The position numbers were made by a program, and so were the translations under genes. This document shows positions 1 to 8,641 of a stretch of DNA of 23,433 nt, piece by piece. Positions within the stretch are counted from its first letter, which is position 1. Each line of letters begins with the position of its first letter. Source of the DNA: an uncultured Atopobium sp. (GTDB taxonomy: Bacteria; Actinomycetota; Coriobacteriia; Coriobacteriales; Atopobiaceae); the NCBI GenBank assembly GCA_937926845.1, contig CALBBS010000039.1:1-23433 (forward strand), read 5' to 3'. The notes under the pieces are model-generated. The model saw only the letters and a list, made by a program, of their open reading frames with translations. It was not told the DNA's origin and made no database searches.

Positions 1-19
1 CTTAGACTCTTGGCTGCAT

Positions 20-56
20 AAAAATAGCGTAGCAGCCATATAAACTGCTACGCTAT
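20..56 (-). terminator. Rho-independent terminator of the penicillin-binding protein gene
   Basis: A 12-bp perfect inverted repeat (24-35 with 45-56, arm ATAGCGTAGCAG) has a 9-nt loop. Read on the minus strand it is followed by five T (plus-strand A run 20-24). It lies about 70 bases past the stop of the minus-strand PBP gene. A further 7-bp inverted repeat (TTAGACT 2-8 with 60-66) flanks the hairpin and could extend the structure. Confidence 0.85.
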
Positions 57-125
57 AAAAGTCTAACTTTTGGGGGTCACATCAGTTTAGTGCAGACTCC
101 TTTTTGTTGTAGATAAACCAGAGGT

Positions 126-2261
126 TTATGGAGTTCCTGTTCCAGTTCCAGTGCCCGTACCGGTGCCAGTACCTGTTCCTGTACCAGTTCCGGTGCCCGT
201 TCCAGTACCAGGTGTAGCTGGAGTAGTAGGAGTGGTAGGAGTAGTAGTGTTGTCCTCTTCTTCCTCCTCCTCGTCAGTCTCTTCTTCCTCTTCCTCGTTG
301 TCATCTTGCTTTTCTTGCTTGGCATTAGCGGAGCCACCAACAAACTTCCAGTAGCTATCAGGCTTATAGGAAATCTTTTCAGTGGTCTTAGGGAATTCAG
401 CACGTGCAACACCAGAAAGTGCTGCGTTCATGTAGTATGCCCAAACATACTGAGCGGTAACAAAGGTAGAGGACTCTCCGCCGCCAATAATAACGGGGTC
501 GCGACTATCTGGATATCCGCACCAAGCAACTGTTGCAAGCTGTGGGGTATAGGCGCAGAACCAAAGGTCCTCGGAGTTATCGGAAGTACCCGTCTTACCA
601 GCAACTGGTTGGTTGAAGGTCTTCAGGTTGTAGGCATAACGACCAGTACCAGAGGTAAGGACACCGCTCAGAACATCAGTAGCAGCTGCAGCAACAGCTG
701 GACTAATTGCCTGAACTGGGTTGTCTTTGTGCTCGTAGATAACGTTTCCGTTACGGTCTTCGATGCGCGTAATTGCTACAGCATCACGACGAACACCGCC
801 TGCAGCAAGGGTTGCAAAAGCTGTGCACTGCTCAATAGGAGTTACGCCCTGAGAACCAAGAGTGGTAGACAGGTATGGTTGTAGCTGGGTGCGAATGCCC
901 ATAGCGTAGCAAGTCTGAAGGATCTTATCGATACCAATAGCTTCAGCGACCTGCGCATAGACAGTGTTGGAAGAGTAGACCGTACCTTGACGCAGCGTAA
1001 TTGCTCCGTAGCTGTAGTTACCAGCGTTTCTGACCAACCAGGTTGGCGTAATTTGCATAGGAGAGTTGCCGTTAAGAACAATCTCTGGGTTCATGCCTTC
1101 AGAAAGGGCCGCTACCAGCGTATACATCTTAAAACTTGAACCCATCTGACGGTTACTACTAGTTGCAATGTTGTACTGGCTCTTTGAGTAATCCTGTCCA
1201 CCAACCATTGCTTTAATGTAGCCAGTTTGAGGATCAATAGAAACCAAAGCAGCACCCAGGCGAGGGTTGCCAAGCTCAGCGATACGCCTTGTAGCAGCCT
1301 CATCAGCGTCTTTCTGGAGGTCAGGATCAAGCGTGGTGTAAACGCGCAATCCACCCTGAAGAATGGTGTCGCTATCAAAGTCTTCCTGAAGCAGACTACG
1401 AATGTAGTCAGTCCAGTAAGGGAACTGACCAATGTTATCGGTCAAAGTACCAGGATTAAGCACTAAGTCCTCAGCAACAGCCTCATCGTATTGCTCTTGC
1501 GTAATATCACCTGCGCGAAGCATACGCTCAAGAACAGTGTTGCGTCTTTCTCTTGCAGCCTCTGGATTGACGGTTGGGTCATAGGCAGAAGGTGCGTTTG
1601 GAAGACCAGCAAGTGTTGCAGCCTCAGCAAGGGTTAGGTCACTTGCATGCTTGTTGAAGTAGATAATACTTGCTGCTTCAATACCGTAAGCACCATTACC
1701 GTAGTAAATGGTGTTGAGGTACATATTAAGAATCTGGTCTTTAGTAAACTTCTTCTCCATCTGAATGGAGATGTAAGCCTCGCGGACCTTACGCTTCAAA
1801 GAACGCTCAAACTGCTCGTTGGAAAGAACAGTGTTACGAACAAGCTGCTGTGTAATAGTGGAAGCACCTTCGCCGCCACCAAACAAAGAGCCAACAGATG
1901 CACGGACAATACCCCAGGGGTCAATACCGCTGTGGGAATAGAAGCGCTTATCCTCAGTATCAATGGTGCCCTGAATAACATAAGGAGAAATCTGATCCAA
2001 GGTAACAGAACGGCGCTGCTGCAAATAGAAGTCAGCAATGTCGTTACCCTTGGAGTCATAAACGCGGGTGGGCTCTGCTACCAGGTAGGCATCAGCAGAG
2101 TTGTAATCAGGCAGGTCCTCGAGCCATGAAGAAACAGCTGCACCCAAAGAAAGAGCAAGTGCAAGCGCGAGAAGAGCCATAAAGCCAAAGAATCCAGCAA
2201 TGCCAAAACCTACGGCATGTGTATTTGCGTGTTTACGTGCACGACGGGTTCTAATACCCAT
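126..2261 (-). CDS. Class A penicillin-binding protein (bifunctional transglycosylase/transpeptidase) with low-complexity tail
   Basis: This 711-residue enzyme polymerises lipid II into glycan strands and cross-links the peptides outside the membrane. A basic N-terminus precedes one membrane anchor at about residues 18-46. A family 51 transglycosylase domain follows, with the EDKRFY motif (likely catalytic Glu103) and the STITQQLVRN motif. The transpeptidase domain has SSFK (Ser375 to Lys378), SSN (430-432) and KTG (556-558), so all catalytic motifs are intact. The C-terminus is odd: an acidic Glu/Asp stretch (about 653-670), a Thr/Pro-rich linker (671-684), then about 13 Gly-Thr dipeptides to the end. 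The ATG start is preceded by AAGGAGG on the minus strand. It is transcribed alone, with its own promoter and terminator, divergent from tyrS. The family call is firm; assignment to PBP1a or another subclass was not attempted. Confidence 0.95.
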   Translation of the reverse strand: MGIRTRRARKHANTHAVGFGIAGFFGFMALLALALALSLGAAVSSWLEDLPDYNSADAYLVAEPTRVYDSKGNDIADFYLQQRRSVTLDQISPYVIQGTIDTEDKRFYSHSGIDPWGIVRASVGSLFGGGEGASTITQQLVRNTVLSNEQFERSLKRKVREAYISIQMEKKFTKDQILNMYLNTIYYGNGAYGIEAASIIYFNKHASDLTLAEAATLAGLPNAPSAYDPTVNPEAARERRNTVLERMLRAGDITQEQYDEAVAEDLVLNPGTLTDNIGQFPYWTDYIRSLLQEDFDSDTILQGGLRVYTTLDPDLQKDADEAATRRIAELGNPRLGAALVSIDPQTGYIKAMVGGQDYSKSQYNIATSSNRQMGSSFKMYTLVAALSEGMNPEIVLNGNSPMQITPTWLVRNAGNYSYGAITLRQGTVYSSNTVYAQVAEAIGIDKILQTCYAMGIRTQLQPYLSTTLGSQGVTPIEQCTAFATLAAGGVRRDAVAITRIEDRNGNVIYEHKDNPVQAISPAVAAAATDVLSGVLTSGTGRYAYNLKTFNQPVAGKTGTSDNSEDLWFCAYTPQLATVAWCGYPDSRDPVIIGGGESSTFVTAQYVWAYYMNAALSGVARAEFPKTTEKISYKPDSYWKFVGGSANAKQEKQDDNEEEEEETDEEEEEEDNTTTPTTPTTPATPGTGTGTGTGTGTGTGTGTGTGTGTGTP

Positions 2262-2287
2262 TGAGCCTCCTTGTCATAGCTCTCACT

Positions 2288-2317
2288 ATTATAGTCTGAT
2301 ATTTATGTTTCAGTGAA
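2288..2317 (-). promoter_or_regulatory. Sigma-70-like promoter of the penicillin-binding protein gene
   Basis: On the minus strand a perfect TATAAT (2288-2293) is preceded after 18 bases by TTCACT (2312-2317, 4 of 6 matches to TTGACA). Transcription would start about 20 bases before the ribosome binding site. Not tested by experiment. Confidence 0.6.
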
Positions 2318-2320
2318 TAA

Positions 2321-2334
2321 AGAGTTACAACTCT
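2321..2334. promoter_or_regulatory. 14-bp palindrome between the divergent PBP and tyrS genes
   Basis: AGAGTTACAACTCT is an inverted repeat with 6-bp arms and a 2-bp centre. It sits just upstream of the -35 of the PBP promoter and about 30 bp upstream of the candidate tyrS promoter. An operator role is inference; the site occurs once in the region read. Confidence 0.3.
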
Positions 2335-2362
2335 GTTGTATTCTGATAGATAACATTTTTGA

Positions 2363-2390
2363 TTGATACTATTTGTAGCATAACTATATG
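2363..2390 (+). promoter_or_regulatory. Candidate promoter for the tyrS-led operon
   Basis: TTGATA (2363-2368) and TATATG (2385-2390) are spaced by 16 bases. This would place the transcription start about 25 bases before the GTG start codon of tyrS. Such a short leader leaves no room for a T-box riboswitch. The match is moderate. Confidence 0.35.
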
Positions 2391-2421
2391 GTTTAACAGG
2401 CTTGCGTTGAGAGGATACAGA

Positions 2422-3633
2422 GTGCTTTCAGTAGAAGAACAGCTCCGTGTTATTACTTCAGGAACTATGCAGATTGTTCCTTTGGACGGTCTAAAAGAGA
2501 AACTCAAGAAGGGCACTCCTCTTAACATCAAGCTTGGCGTAGATCCAACAAGTCCTGATTTGCACCTGGGTCACGCAGTTCCTCTGCGCAAGATGCGTCA
2601 GTTCCAGGACCTTGGCCATAATGTCACATTGATTATTGGTAGTGGTACCGCGCTGATTGGTGACCCTTCTGGTCGAGACTCTACCCGTCCTCCGCTCACT
2701 GCGGAGCAGGTAGATGCTAACGCAGAGACCTATGTTAACCAGGCAATGAAGATTCTTGATCCAGAGAGAACTACCGTTGTTCATAACGGTGACTGGATTA
2801 AGCCTATGAACCTTGAGACCATGCTTGGCCTTATGAGCAAGTTCACCATTGCTCGTATTCTTGAGCGAGAAGACTTCTCTAATCGTTATCACAACCAACA
2901 GCCAATTGCTCTCCATGAATTTATTTATCCAGTTCTTCAGGCATATGATTCTGTTGTTATTAAGGCAGATGTAGAGATGGGCGGAAACGACCAGATCTTT
3001 AACTTGCTTGCCGGCCGTGATCTTATGCGTGATATGGACATGGAGCCGCAGATTGCGCTTACCATGCCTCTTCTTGTAGGTACTGATGGTACTAAGAAGA
3101 TGAGTAAGTCTTATGGCAACTACATTGGACTGACCGATGAGCCAAATGATATGTTTGGCAAGGTCATGTCTATTACTGACGAGATCATTCCAATGTATTA
3201 CCGTCTTTGCTCTACGCTCTCTATTGATGAGCTTGATGCAATCGATAAGAGCTTTGAAGACGGTACTGCTGATCCTTACCAGCTTAAGCGCACTCTTGGC
3301 AGAAATATTGTTGACCTTTATCACGGTGAGGGAGAAGGTCTTAAGGCTCAGGCAGCTTTTGATGCTCAGTTTAAGAACAATGAGGTTCCTGACGATGTCA
3401 AAGAGTTTGCAATTTCTCTTGAAGCGGACGAAGACGGTCTCATTTACCTGCCAAAGATTTTGGTTGAAGTAGAGATTGCTTCAAGTAATGGTGAGGCTCG
3501 TCGTCTCATTGACGGTGGTGGTATCAAGATTAATCAGCAACCTCTTCCAGCAAAGACCTATAAGGTTGAACCATCAGTTCTTGAGAAGGCCCTTCTTCAG
3601 GCAGGTAAGAAGCGCTGGGCTCAGCTCGTCTAA
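2422..3633 (+). CDS. tyrS: Tyrosyl-tRNA synthetase
   Basis: This cytoplasmic class I aminoacyl-tRNA synthetase charges tRNA-Tyr with tyrosine. From the GTG at 2422 it is 403 residues, usual for the family. The Rossmann catalytic domain carries the HIGH-type motif HLGH (residues 48-51) and an intact KMSKS (226-230). An S4 RNA-binding domain occupies roughly the last 65 residues (RRLIDGGGIKIN). GTG at 2422 was chosen because GAGAGGA (2409-2415) lies 6 bases upstream and the conserved protein begins at that point. The open frame extends in-frame to 2359, but those 21 residues look non-coding. It heads a closely spaced gene run and lies 30 bases before the DUF6541 gene, so read-through into the glycan genes is likely. 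Confidence 0.95.
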   Translation: MLSVEEQLRVITSGTMQIVPLDGLKEKLKKGTPLNIKLGVDPTSPDLHLGHAVPLRKMRQFQDLGHNVTLIIGSGTALIGDPSGRDSTRPPLTAEQVDANAETYVNQAMKILDPERTTVVHNGDWIKPMNLETMLGLMSKFTIARILEREDFSNRYHNQQPIALHEFIYPVLQAYDSVVIKADVEMGGNDQIFNLLAGRDLMRDMDMEPQIALTMPLLVGTDGTKKMSKSYGNYIGLTDEPNDMFGKVMSITDEIIPMYYRLCSTLSIDELDAIDKSFEDGTADPYQLKRTLGRNIVDLYHGEGEGLKAQAAFDAQFKNNEVPDDVKEFAISLEADEDGLIYLPKILVEVEIASSNGEARRLIDGGGIKINQQPLPAKTYKVEPSVLEKALLQAGKKRWAQLV

Positions 3634-3663
3634 AACAGAAGCACTAACTAAGGGCGCATACGC

Positions 3664-5766
3664 ATGTGGGAGCAATTTGTTCTTGTTCTTATAGTTACAA
3701 CAGCAATTGTTTTTGTTCCAGGATATCTGGGGGCTCGTTTATCAGGCGGTAAACGAGCGCTTTCACTTGCCGTGGCGGGTCCGCTAAGCGTTGTATTTTA
3801 TATTGTTGCGGGCATTGCAATGTATCCTCTTGGCCTCAAGGGGCTTATCCCACTTTTTGCTCTTGCCGTGTGCTTCTTGGCTTTAATTGCAACAGCTCGA
3901 TTTGGCTCAGAGAGACTTTTACACAAAAAGATCCATTCTTCTTTGTCGCTCTCTTTGCCGGGAGTTTGTATTGTTATTTGTCTTGGTGCACTCGCAGCAA
4001 GTTATGTTTTCTATCGAGGTCTTGGTAACCCAAATAACTTCTTGCAGTATGACGATAACTACACTCATATCTCTTATATCAATAGAATTATTCAAACAGG
4101 TATTTTCTCGACCTTAAAGGCATCTGTTTTTGACGGTTTGCCGCCCTCTACACCACAGCCTTTCTCGGGCTCTTGGTATTATCCTTTGGCATTTCACAGC
4201 TTTGCCTCAGTAGTTACATTACTTACACACTGCTCAATTGGAATGGCAGAAAATGCCGTTAATGTGGTGTGGACCGGCTTAGTGTACCCATTAGGACTTT
4301 TTGCGCTTGTTTCAAAGATTTTTGGAAAGAAAATTCAAGCGGCAGTACTTGCACCCTTTGCAGCATTTGCTAACATGGCATTTCCTGTTCGCATGCTCAC
4401 AGTCCATGGTCCTTTTCCAAATGTGCTTGCCTTCTGTTGCGTTCCTGTAGCAGTGTATTTATTTATACAGCTTTTTGATTCGATTGCACAATCCCCCTCT
4501 CATAAACATGGCGAGAAACCCCAGAAGGCCTCAGATATTTTCATGCTCATTTCGGTACTTTTGGGAATTGTTTTTTGCCATCCAAATGGTGTATTTTTCT
4601 GGGCAATTTTGGTATTCCCTTACGTGTTAGTTTCATTTATCCCACGCATGGTGACTAATAAATGCACAGGTAAAAAGAATAAAGTTGCTATTTTAGTCAT
4701 CCTTGAGACGCTTTGTATTGTCTTATGTGTTGGTATATGGACAATAATTTTGAATAGTAGTTTTATGAAATCTATTGTGCATTTTCTTTGGGGTTGGGAT
4801 ATAAACCCACTTGACTCAATTATGCATATTGCTACTCAGCAGTTCATCATGAATGCCCCAGAAGCAGTTTGTACGGTGCTTTTCTGGATTGGTTTTGTTC
4901 ACGCGCTTCTCGTTAAAAAATCTCGTTGGTATGCATGTAGCCTGCTCTTTGTTTCTATTTTCTTTGTTGTGGGTCTGATGGGTAATGTAGATGTTAAGCG
5001 TTTTCTTATTGGCTTTTGGTATACAGACCCAGAGCGTATTGCTGCCATCATGTGTATCACTTCTACGCCATTAGTTTTACAAGGTGGTTGTGATATTGTT
5101 TCTGCTGTTTTAGTTGTATTCCAGAAAATAAAGCAAGCAATAAGAGCTACACAGCCCACAAAGAGTGATGACTCACATACGGTATGTAGAAAAAATTATC
5201 TTCTTAAGAGTGCATTTGCAGTTTTACTTTCTATTCCTGTTGCATATGCACTGTGGACCCCAGTTGATCCTTTACAACTTCAGACGCATGAGCCAAGCCG
5301 TTTTCAGATGAGTTTGCATTGGATGAGCGAGTCATATATTCCACAAGACTGGAAGACTTATTCTGCTTCTGAACAGGCGTTTGTTCAAAGAGTCAAAGAA
5401 ATTGTTGGAGACTCAGTCGTACTCAACAATCCATTTGATGGCTCATCGCTTGCTTATGCGATAGATGGTTTAAACGTGTACTACAAGTTTAAATACAATG
5501 GAAACGAGTCACCTGAAAGCAGGCTGATTAGAGAAAAGCTTAATCGCGTATTCTATGAAAAATCGGTGCAAGATGCCGTTCGTTCTGTTGGTGCTCGTTA
5601 TTTTATTCGCTTGAACATGTATCCAGATGATCAGTATCCTACTATGCCTAAAGATGAAGGAATATGGTCTGGTCTCAATATTGATAATGGTGCGCCAGGA
5701 TTTGAGTTGGTACTTGAAGAAGGACCGTATAAACTTTATAGAATTACAGCGATTGATGGGGAGTAA
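3664..5766 (+). CDS. DUF6541-like polytopic membrane protein
   Basis: The 700-residue protein is strongly hydrophobic over about the first 500 residues, with perhaps a dozen or more membrane segments. A soluble C-terminal domain of about 170 residues is probably extracytoplasmic. The overall form matches the actinobacterial DUF6541 membrane proteins, which resemble GT-C glycosyltransferases: many helices plus an outer domain. An early outer-loop patch of acidic and aromatic residues (NFLQYDDNYTH, about residues 124-134) could be the GT-C acidic motif. A sugar-transfer role from a lipid-linked donor is inference. The start at 3664 has a weak AAGGG upstream. The gene ends 2 bases before rmlA begins and carries the rmlA ribosome binding site, so the two are probably translationally coupled. 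No substrate can be assigned. Confidence 0.75.
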   Translation: MWEQFVLVLIVTTAIVFVPGYLGARLSGGKRALSLAVAGPLSVVFYIVAGIAMYPLGLKGLIPLFALAVCFLALIATARFGSERLLHKKIHSSLSLSLPGVCIVICLGALAASYVFYRGLGNPNNFLQYDDNYTHISYINRIIQTGIFSTLKASVFDGLPPSTPQPFSGSWYYPLAFHSFASVVTLLTHCSIGMAENAVNVVWTGLVYPLGLFALVSKIFGKKIQAAVLAPFAAFANMAFPVRMLTVHGPFPNVLAFCCVPVAVYLFIQLFDSIAQSPSHKHGEKPQKASDIFMLISVLLGIVFCHPNGVFFWAILVFPYVLVSFIPRMVTNKCTGKKNKVAILVILETLCIVLCVGIWTIILNSSFMKSIVHFLWGWDINPLDSIMHIATQQFIMNAPEAVCTVLFWIGFVHALLVKKSRWYACSLLFVSIFFVVGLMGNVDVKRFLIGFWYTDPERIAAIMCITSTPLVLQGGCDIVSAVLVVFQKIKQAIRATQPTKSDDSHTVCRKNYLLKSAFAVLLSIPVAYALWTPVDPLQLQTHEPSRFQMSLHWMSESYIPQDWKTYSASEQAFVQRVKEIVGDSVVLNNPFDGSSLAYAIDGLNVYYKFKYNGNESPESRLIREKLNRVFYEKSVQDAVRSVGARYFIRLNMYPDDQYPTMPKDEGIWSGLNIDNGAPGFELVLEEGPYKLYRITAIDGE

Positions 5767-5768
5767 TT

Positions 5769-6671
5769 TTGAAAGGCATTATTCTTGCAGGAGGTAGCGG
5801 TACCAGGCTTTATCCCTTGACAACCGTTACATCTAAACAGCTTCTGCCTGTTTATGACAAGCCAATGATTTACTATCCACTGTCAACGCTTATGCTGGCG
5901 GGGATTAGAGACATTCTTGTTATCTCTACTCCTCGTGACCTTCCAAATTTTAAGAAACTTTTAGGTGACGGTTCTGATTTTGGTATCTCTATCCGCTATG
6001 CTGAACAGCCTTCTCCTGATGGATTGGCTCAGGCATTTGTTATTGGTAAAGAGTTTATTGGTGATGACGCTGCAGCTCTGATTCTTGGAGACAACATCTT
6101 CTTTGGAAACGGTCTTTCAGGACTTGTCAGAAAAGCTGCCCAACAGGCACAGACTGCTGGTCGAGCGACCGTTTTTGGTTACCACGTGGATGATCCAGAG
6201 CGTTTTGGTGTTGTTGAGTTTGATAAGAATTACAACGCTATTTCAATTGAAGAAAAGCCTACCCATCCAAAGTCTAACTATGCCGTAACTGGTCTCTATT
6301 TCTATGATCAGCGTGTTACTGAGCTGGTAAAGCAAGTTCAGCCAAGTGCTCGTGGTGAATACGAGATTACTGATCTTAATCGTTTGTATCTTGAAGATGG
6401 CACACTTGACGTTGTTACTCTTGGTCGTGGTTTTGCATGGCTGGATACAGGAACTATGGAGTCTCTCTTTGAGGCATCAACCTTTGTCCGTACCGTTGAA
6501 ACAGCTCAGGGCCTGCCGGTAAGCGTTCCAGAAGAGATTGCTTTTGAGAATGGCTGGATTGATAGCTCAAAACTCATTGAATGTGCAGAACGCTACGGTA
6601 AATCTACATATGGCGAGCACCTCAAGAGCGTTGCAGAAGGACGTATCCTTCCTTCTGGAAAGGGAGAGTAG
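5769..6671 (+). CDS. rmlA: Glucose-1-phosphate thymidylyltransferase
   Basis: RmlA makes dTDP-glucose from glucose-1-phosphate and dTTP, the first step to dTDP-L-rhamnose. The 300-residue length is typical. The N-terminus has the nucleotide-binding motif GGSGTRLYPLT (8-18) and then KQLLPVYDKP. The metal-binding aspartate is in LGDNIFFG (Asp108). The start is TTG at 5769, with GGGGAG (5758-5763) five bases upstream overlapping the end of the DUF6541 gene. The next gene, rmlD, begins one base after this stop codon. Gene order here is A-D-B, and rmlC lies about 13 kb away in the same window. Confidence 0.95.
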   Translation: MKGIILAGGSGTRLYPLTTVTSKQLLPVYDKPMIYYPLSTLMLAGIRDILVISTPRDLPNFKKLLGDGSDFGISIRYAEQPSPDGLAQAFVIGKEFIGDDAAALILGDNIFFGNGLSGLVRKAAQQAQTAGRATVFGYHVDDPERFGVVEFDKNYNAISIEEKPTHPKSNYAVTGLYFYDQRVTELVKQVQPSARGEYEITDLNRLYLEDGTLDVVTLGRGFAWLDTGTMESLFEASTFVRTVETAQGLPVSVPEEIAFENGWIDSSKLIECAERYGKSTYGEHLKSVAEGRILPSGKGE

Positions 6672-6672
6672 T

Positions 6673-7572
6673 ATGCACGTTCTTATTACCGGTGCGCATG
6701 GTCAGTTAGGCAACGAGTTTAAACGTCTTTTTGAATCCGGTGTCTCTGAGATTGGCCCCATTCCAGAGGTCTTTGTTAAGCCTCAGGTGGATTATACCGA
6801 TGCTGATGAACTTGATATTACCAGTTCAGAGGCAGTAAGCACATGGTTTGACCAGCATGAACGCTATGACGTTGTTATTAACTGTGCTGCAGCAACAAAC
6901 GTAGATGGTTGTGAAACCAATTTTGAGATGGCTTTTGCGGTAAATGCGCTTGGCCCTATGAACCTTGCACGTGCTTGTAGTGCCACTCAGACAAAGCTTG
7001 TGCAGGTTTCTACTGATTACGTCTTTAGTGGTAAAGAAAGTTCTCCTCGCACGGAGCAAGATGCACCTTGCCCTGTTTCTGCTTACGGCCGCTCAAAATT
7101 AGCAGGAGAAGGTCTTGCGCTTGCAGCAAATCCTCAAACGTTTGTGATTAGAACCGCATGGCTTTATGGTTATGTTGGTAAGAACTTTGTAGCAACCATG
7201 CGAGCTCTTGGCGCAAAGTATCCAGAGATTAGCGTAGTTGATGATCAGGTGGGTAATCCTACCAGTGCAAATGATCTTGCTCATACTATCTTGTGCATTG
7301 CAGCTACTGAGAACTATGGCATCTATCACGCTACTAATGAGGGAACGTGCTCGTGGGCTGATTTTGCAGAGGCTATTATGGCTGGTAGTAATCTTGATTG
7401 TAAGGTTACCAGGGTAACTTCTGCTCAGTGGAAAGAAATGCACCCAGAAAGCGCTTCTCGCCCCGCATATTCATCTTTGGTAAATGGACATCTTGAGAGT
7501 ACCATTGGAAATTGTATGAGGACTTGGCAAGAGGCTCTTGCGACATATCTTTCGAAGGTAGAAAGAGGTTAG
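6673..7572 (+). CDS. rmlD: dTDP-4-dehydrorhamnose reductase
   Basis: RmlD catalyses the last step of dTDP-L-rhamnose synthesis, the NAD(P)H-dependent reduction of dTDP-4-keto-rhamnose. The 299-residue protein has an N-terminal Rossmann motif (TGAHGQLG, residues 6-13) and the short-chain dehydrogenase pair Tyr138 and Lys142 in YGRSK, preceded by STDYVFSG. The ATG at 6673 follows AAGGGAGA in the end of rmlA. An in-frame open stretch back to 6538 lies inside rmlA and is not used. It lies one base after rmlA and one base before rmlB, which suggests coupled translation. Confidence 0.95.
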   Translation: MHVLITGAHGQLGNEFKRLFESGVSEIGPIPEVFVKPQVDYTDADELDITSSEAVSTWFDQHERYDVVINCAAATNVDGCETNFEMAFAVNALGPMNLARACSATQTKLVQVSTDYVFSGKESSPRTEQDAPCPVSAYGRSKLAGEGLALAANPQTFVIRTAWLYGYVGKNFVATMRALGAKYPEISVVDDQVGNPTSANDLAHTILCIAATENYGIYHATNEGTCSWADFAEAIMAGSNLDCKVTRVTSAQWKEMHPESASRPAYSSLVNGHLESTIGNCMRTWQEALATYLSKVERG

Positions 7573-7573
7573 T

Positions 7574-8641
7574 GTGAAGACCTATTTAGTAACTGGTGGA
7601 GCTGGATTTATTGGATCTAACTTTATCCACTACATGCTTAGAAGAAATCAGGACATTCATATTTTGAATGTGGACGCCCTGACCTATGCTGGTAACCTTG
7701 AGAATCTTTCGGAATATGATCAAGACCCTCGCTACACCTTTGCTCACGTAGACATTAGGGATAAAGAGGCTCTGACGCAGCTGTTTGAGGCTCATCATCC
7801 CGATTATGTTATCAACTTTGCTGCAGAGAGCCACGTAGATCGCTCTATTGAAGATCCAGGTGCTTTCGCCGATACTAACGTTATGGGTACTGTTGCGCTT
7901 CTGAGTGTTGCGGAGTCTTTCTGGAATGATGGTCAGGGCTCCTACGGTAACCATAAATACCTGCAGGTTTCTACCGATGAGGTGTACGGCTCATTGCCAC
8001 TTGATGATCCAGAAGCATTCTTCCGCGAGACTACACCATTGAGCCCTCATAGCCCTTACTCTGCGTCTAAGGCTTCTGCAGATATGTTTGTAAAGGCCTG
8101 GCATGATACGTACGGATTCCCAGCAGTAATTACCCGTTGCTCTAACAATTACGGTCCTTATCAGTTCCCTGAGAAGCTCATTCCTTTAATGATCGAGAAT
8201 TGCTTGGAACACAAGGCTCTTCCTGTCTATGGCGACGGACTGAATGTTCGTGACTGGCTCTATGTTGATGATCACTGCAAGGCAATTGCTATGGTCCTTG
8301 AGGGTGGCCGACTGGGTGAGGTTTATAACGTTGGCGGTCATAACGAGCGCAATAACCTCTACATTGTTAAGCGCATCATCAGTGAGGTTGCAAGAATCAC
8401 TGGCGATACTCAGATTACTGAAAATCTGATTTCTTACGTTACTGATCGTAAGGGTCATGATCGCCGCTATGGCATTGCACCCGATAAGATTAAAGATGAG
8501 CTTGGCTGGTATCCAGAAACTCCATTTGAAGAGGGAATTGTTACCACTATCAACTGGTATTTAGAAAACCGTAACTGGGTTAAGAATGTAGTTTCCGGTG
8601 ATTATCAGGATTACTACAAAAAAATGTACGAAGGTCGATAA
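7574..8641 (+). CDS. rmlB: dTDP-glucose 4,6-dehydratase
   Basis: RmlB converts dTDP-glucose to dTDP-4-keto-6-deoxyglucose, the second step of dTDP-rhamnose synthesis. The 355-residue extended short-chain dehydrogenase has the NAD-binding motif TGGAGFIGSN (7-16), the active-site triad region STDEVYG (Thr134, Asp135, Glu136) and YSASK (Tyr162, Lys166). The Asp-Glu pair is the mark of dehydratases as against epimerases. The start is GTG at 7574, with a purine-rich GAAAGAGG upstream at the end of rmlD. The stop overlaps the ATG of licD by one base (TAATG), a strong sign of translational coupling between rhamnose synthesis and the phosphocholine-transfer gene. Confidence 0.95.
   Translation: MKTYLVTGGAGFIGSNFIHYMLRRNQDIHILNVDALTYAGNLENLSEYDQDPRYTFAHVDIRDKEALTQLFEAHHPDYVINFAAESHVDRSIEDPGAFADTNVMGTVALLSVAESFWNDGQGSYGNHKYLQVSTDEVYGSLPLDDPEAFFRETTPLSPHSPYSASKASADMFVKAWHDTYGFPAVITRCSNNYGPYQFPEKLIPLMIENCLEHKALPVYGDGLNVRDWLYVDDHCKAIAMVLEGGRLGEVYNVGGHNERNNLYIVKRIISEVARITGDTQITENLISYVTDRKGHDRRYGIAPDKIKDELGWYPETPFEEGIVTTINWYLENRNWVKNVVSGDYQDYYKKMYEGR

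Noticed and set aside
129..212. CRISPR array or DNA-level satellite in the period-6 repeat
   Set aside because: The unit is 6 bases, there are no spacers, and the variation is at silent codon positions inside an intact coding frame.
151..354. Plus-strand open frame rich in Val-Pro repeats and Ser runs
   Set aside because: It is the antisense shadow of the Gly-Thr repeats and acidic tail of the penicillin-binding protein gene, which has intact catalytic motifs on the other strand.
2262..2421. T-box riboswitch before tyrS
   Set aside because: The gap is only about 160 bases with a divergent promoter inside it. No T-box sequence or antiterminator hairpin was seen.
2491..3324. Long minus-strand open frame of 277 codons inside tyrS
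   Set aside because: It is antisense to a gene with clear HLGH, KMSKS and S4 motifs. Its translation shows no recognisable domain and no ribosome binding site was evident.
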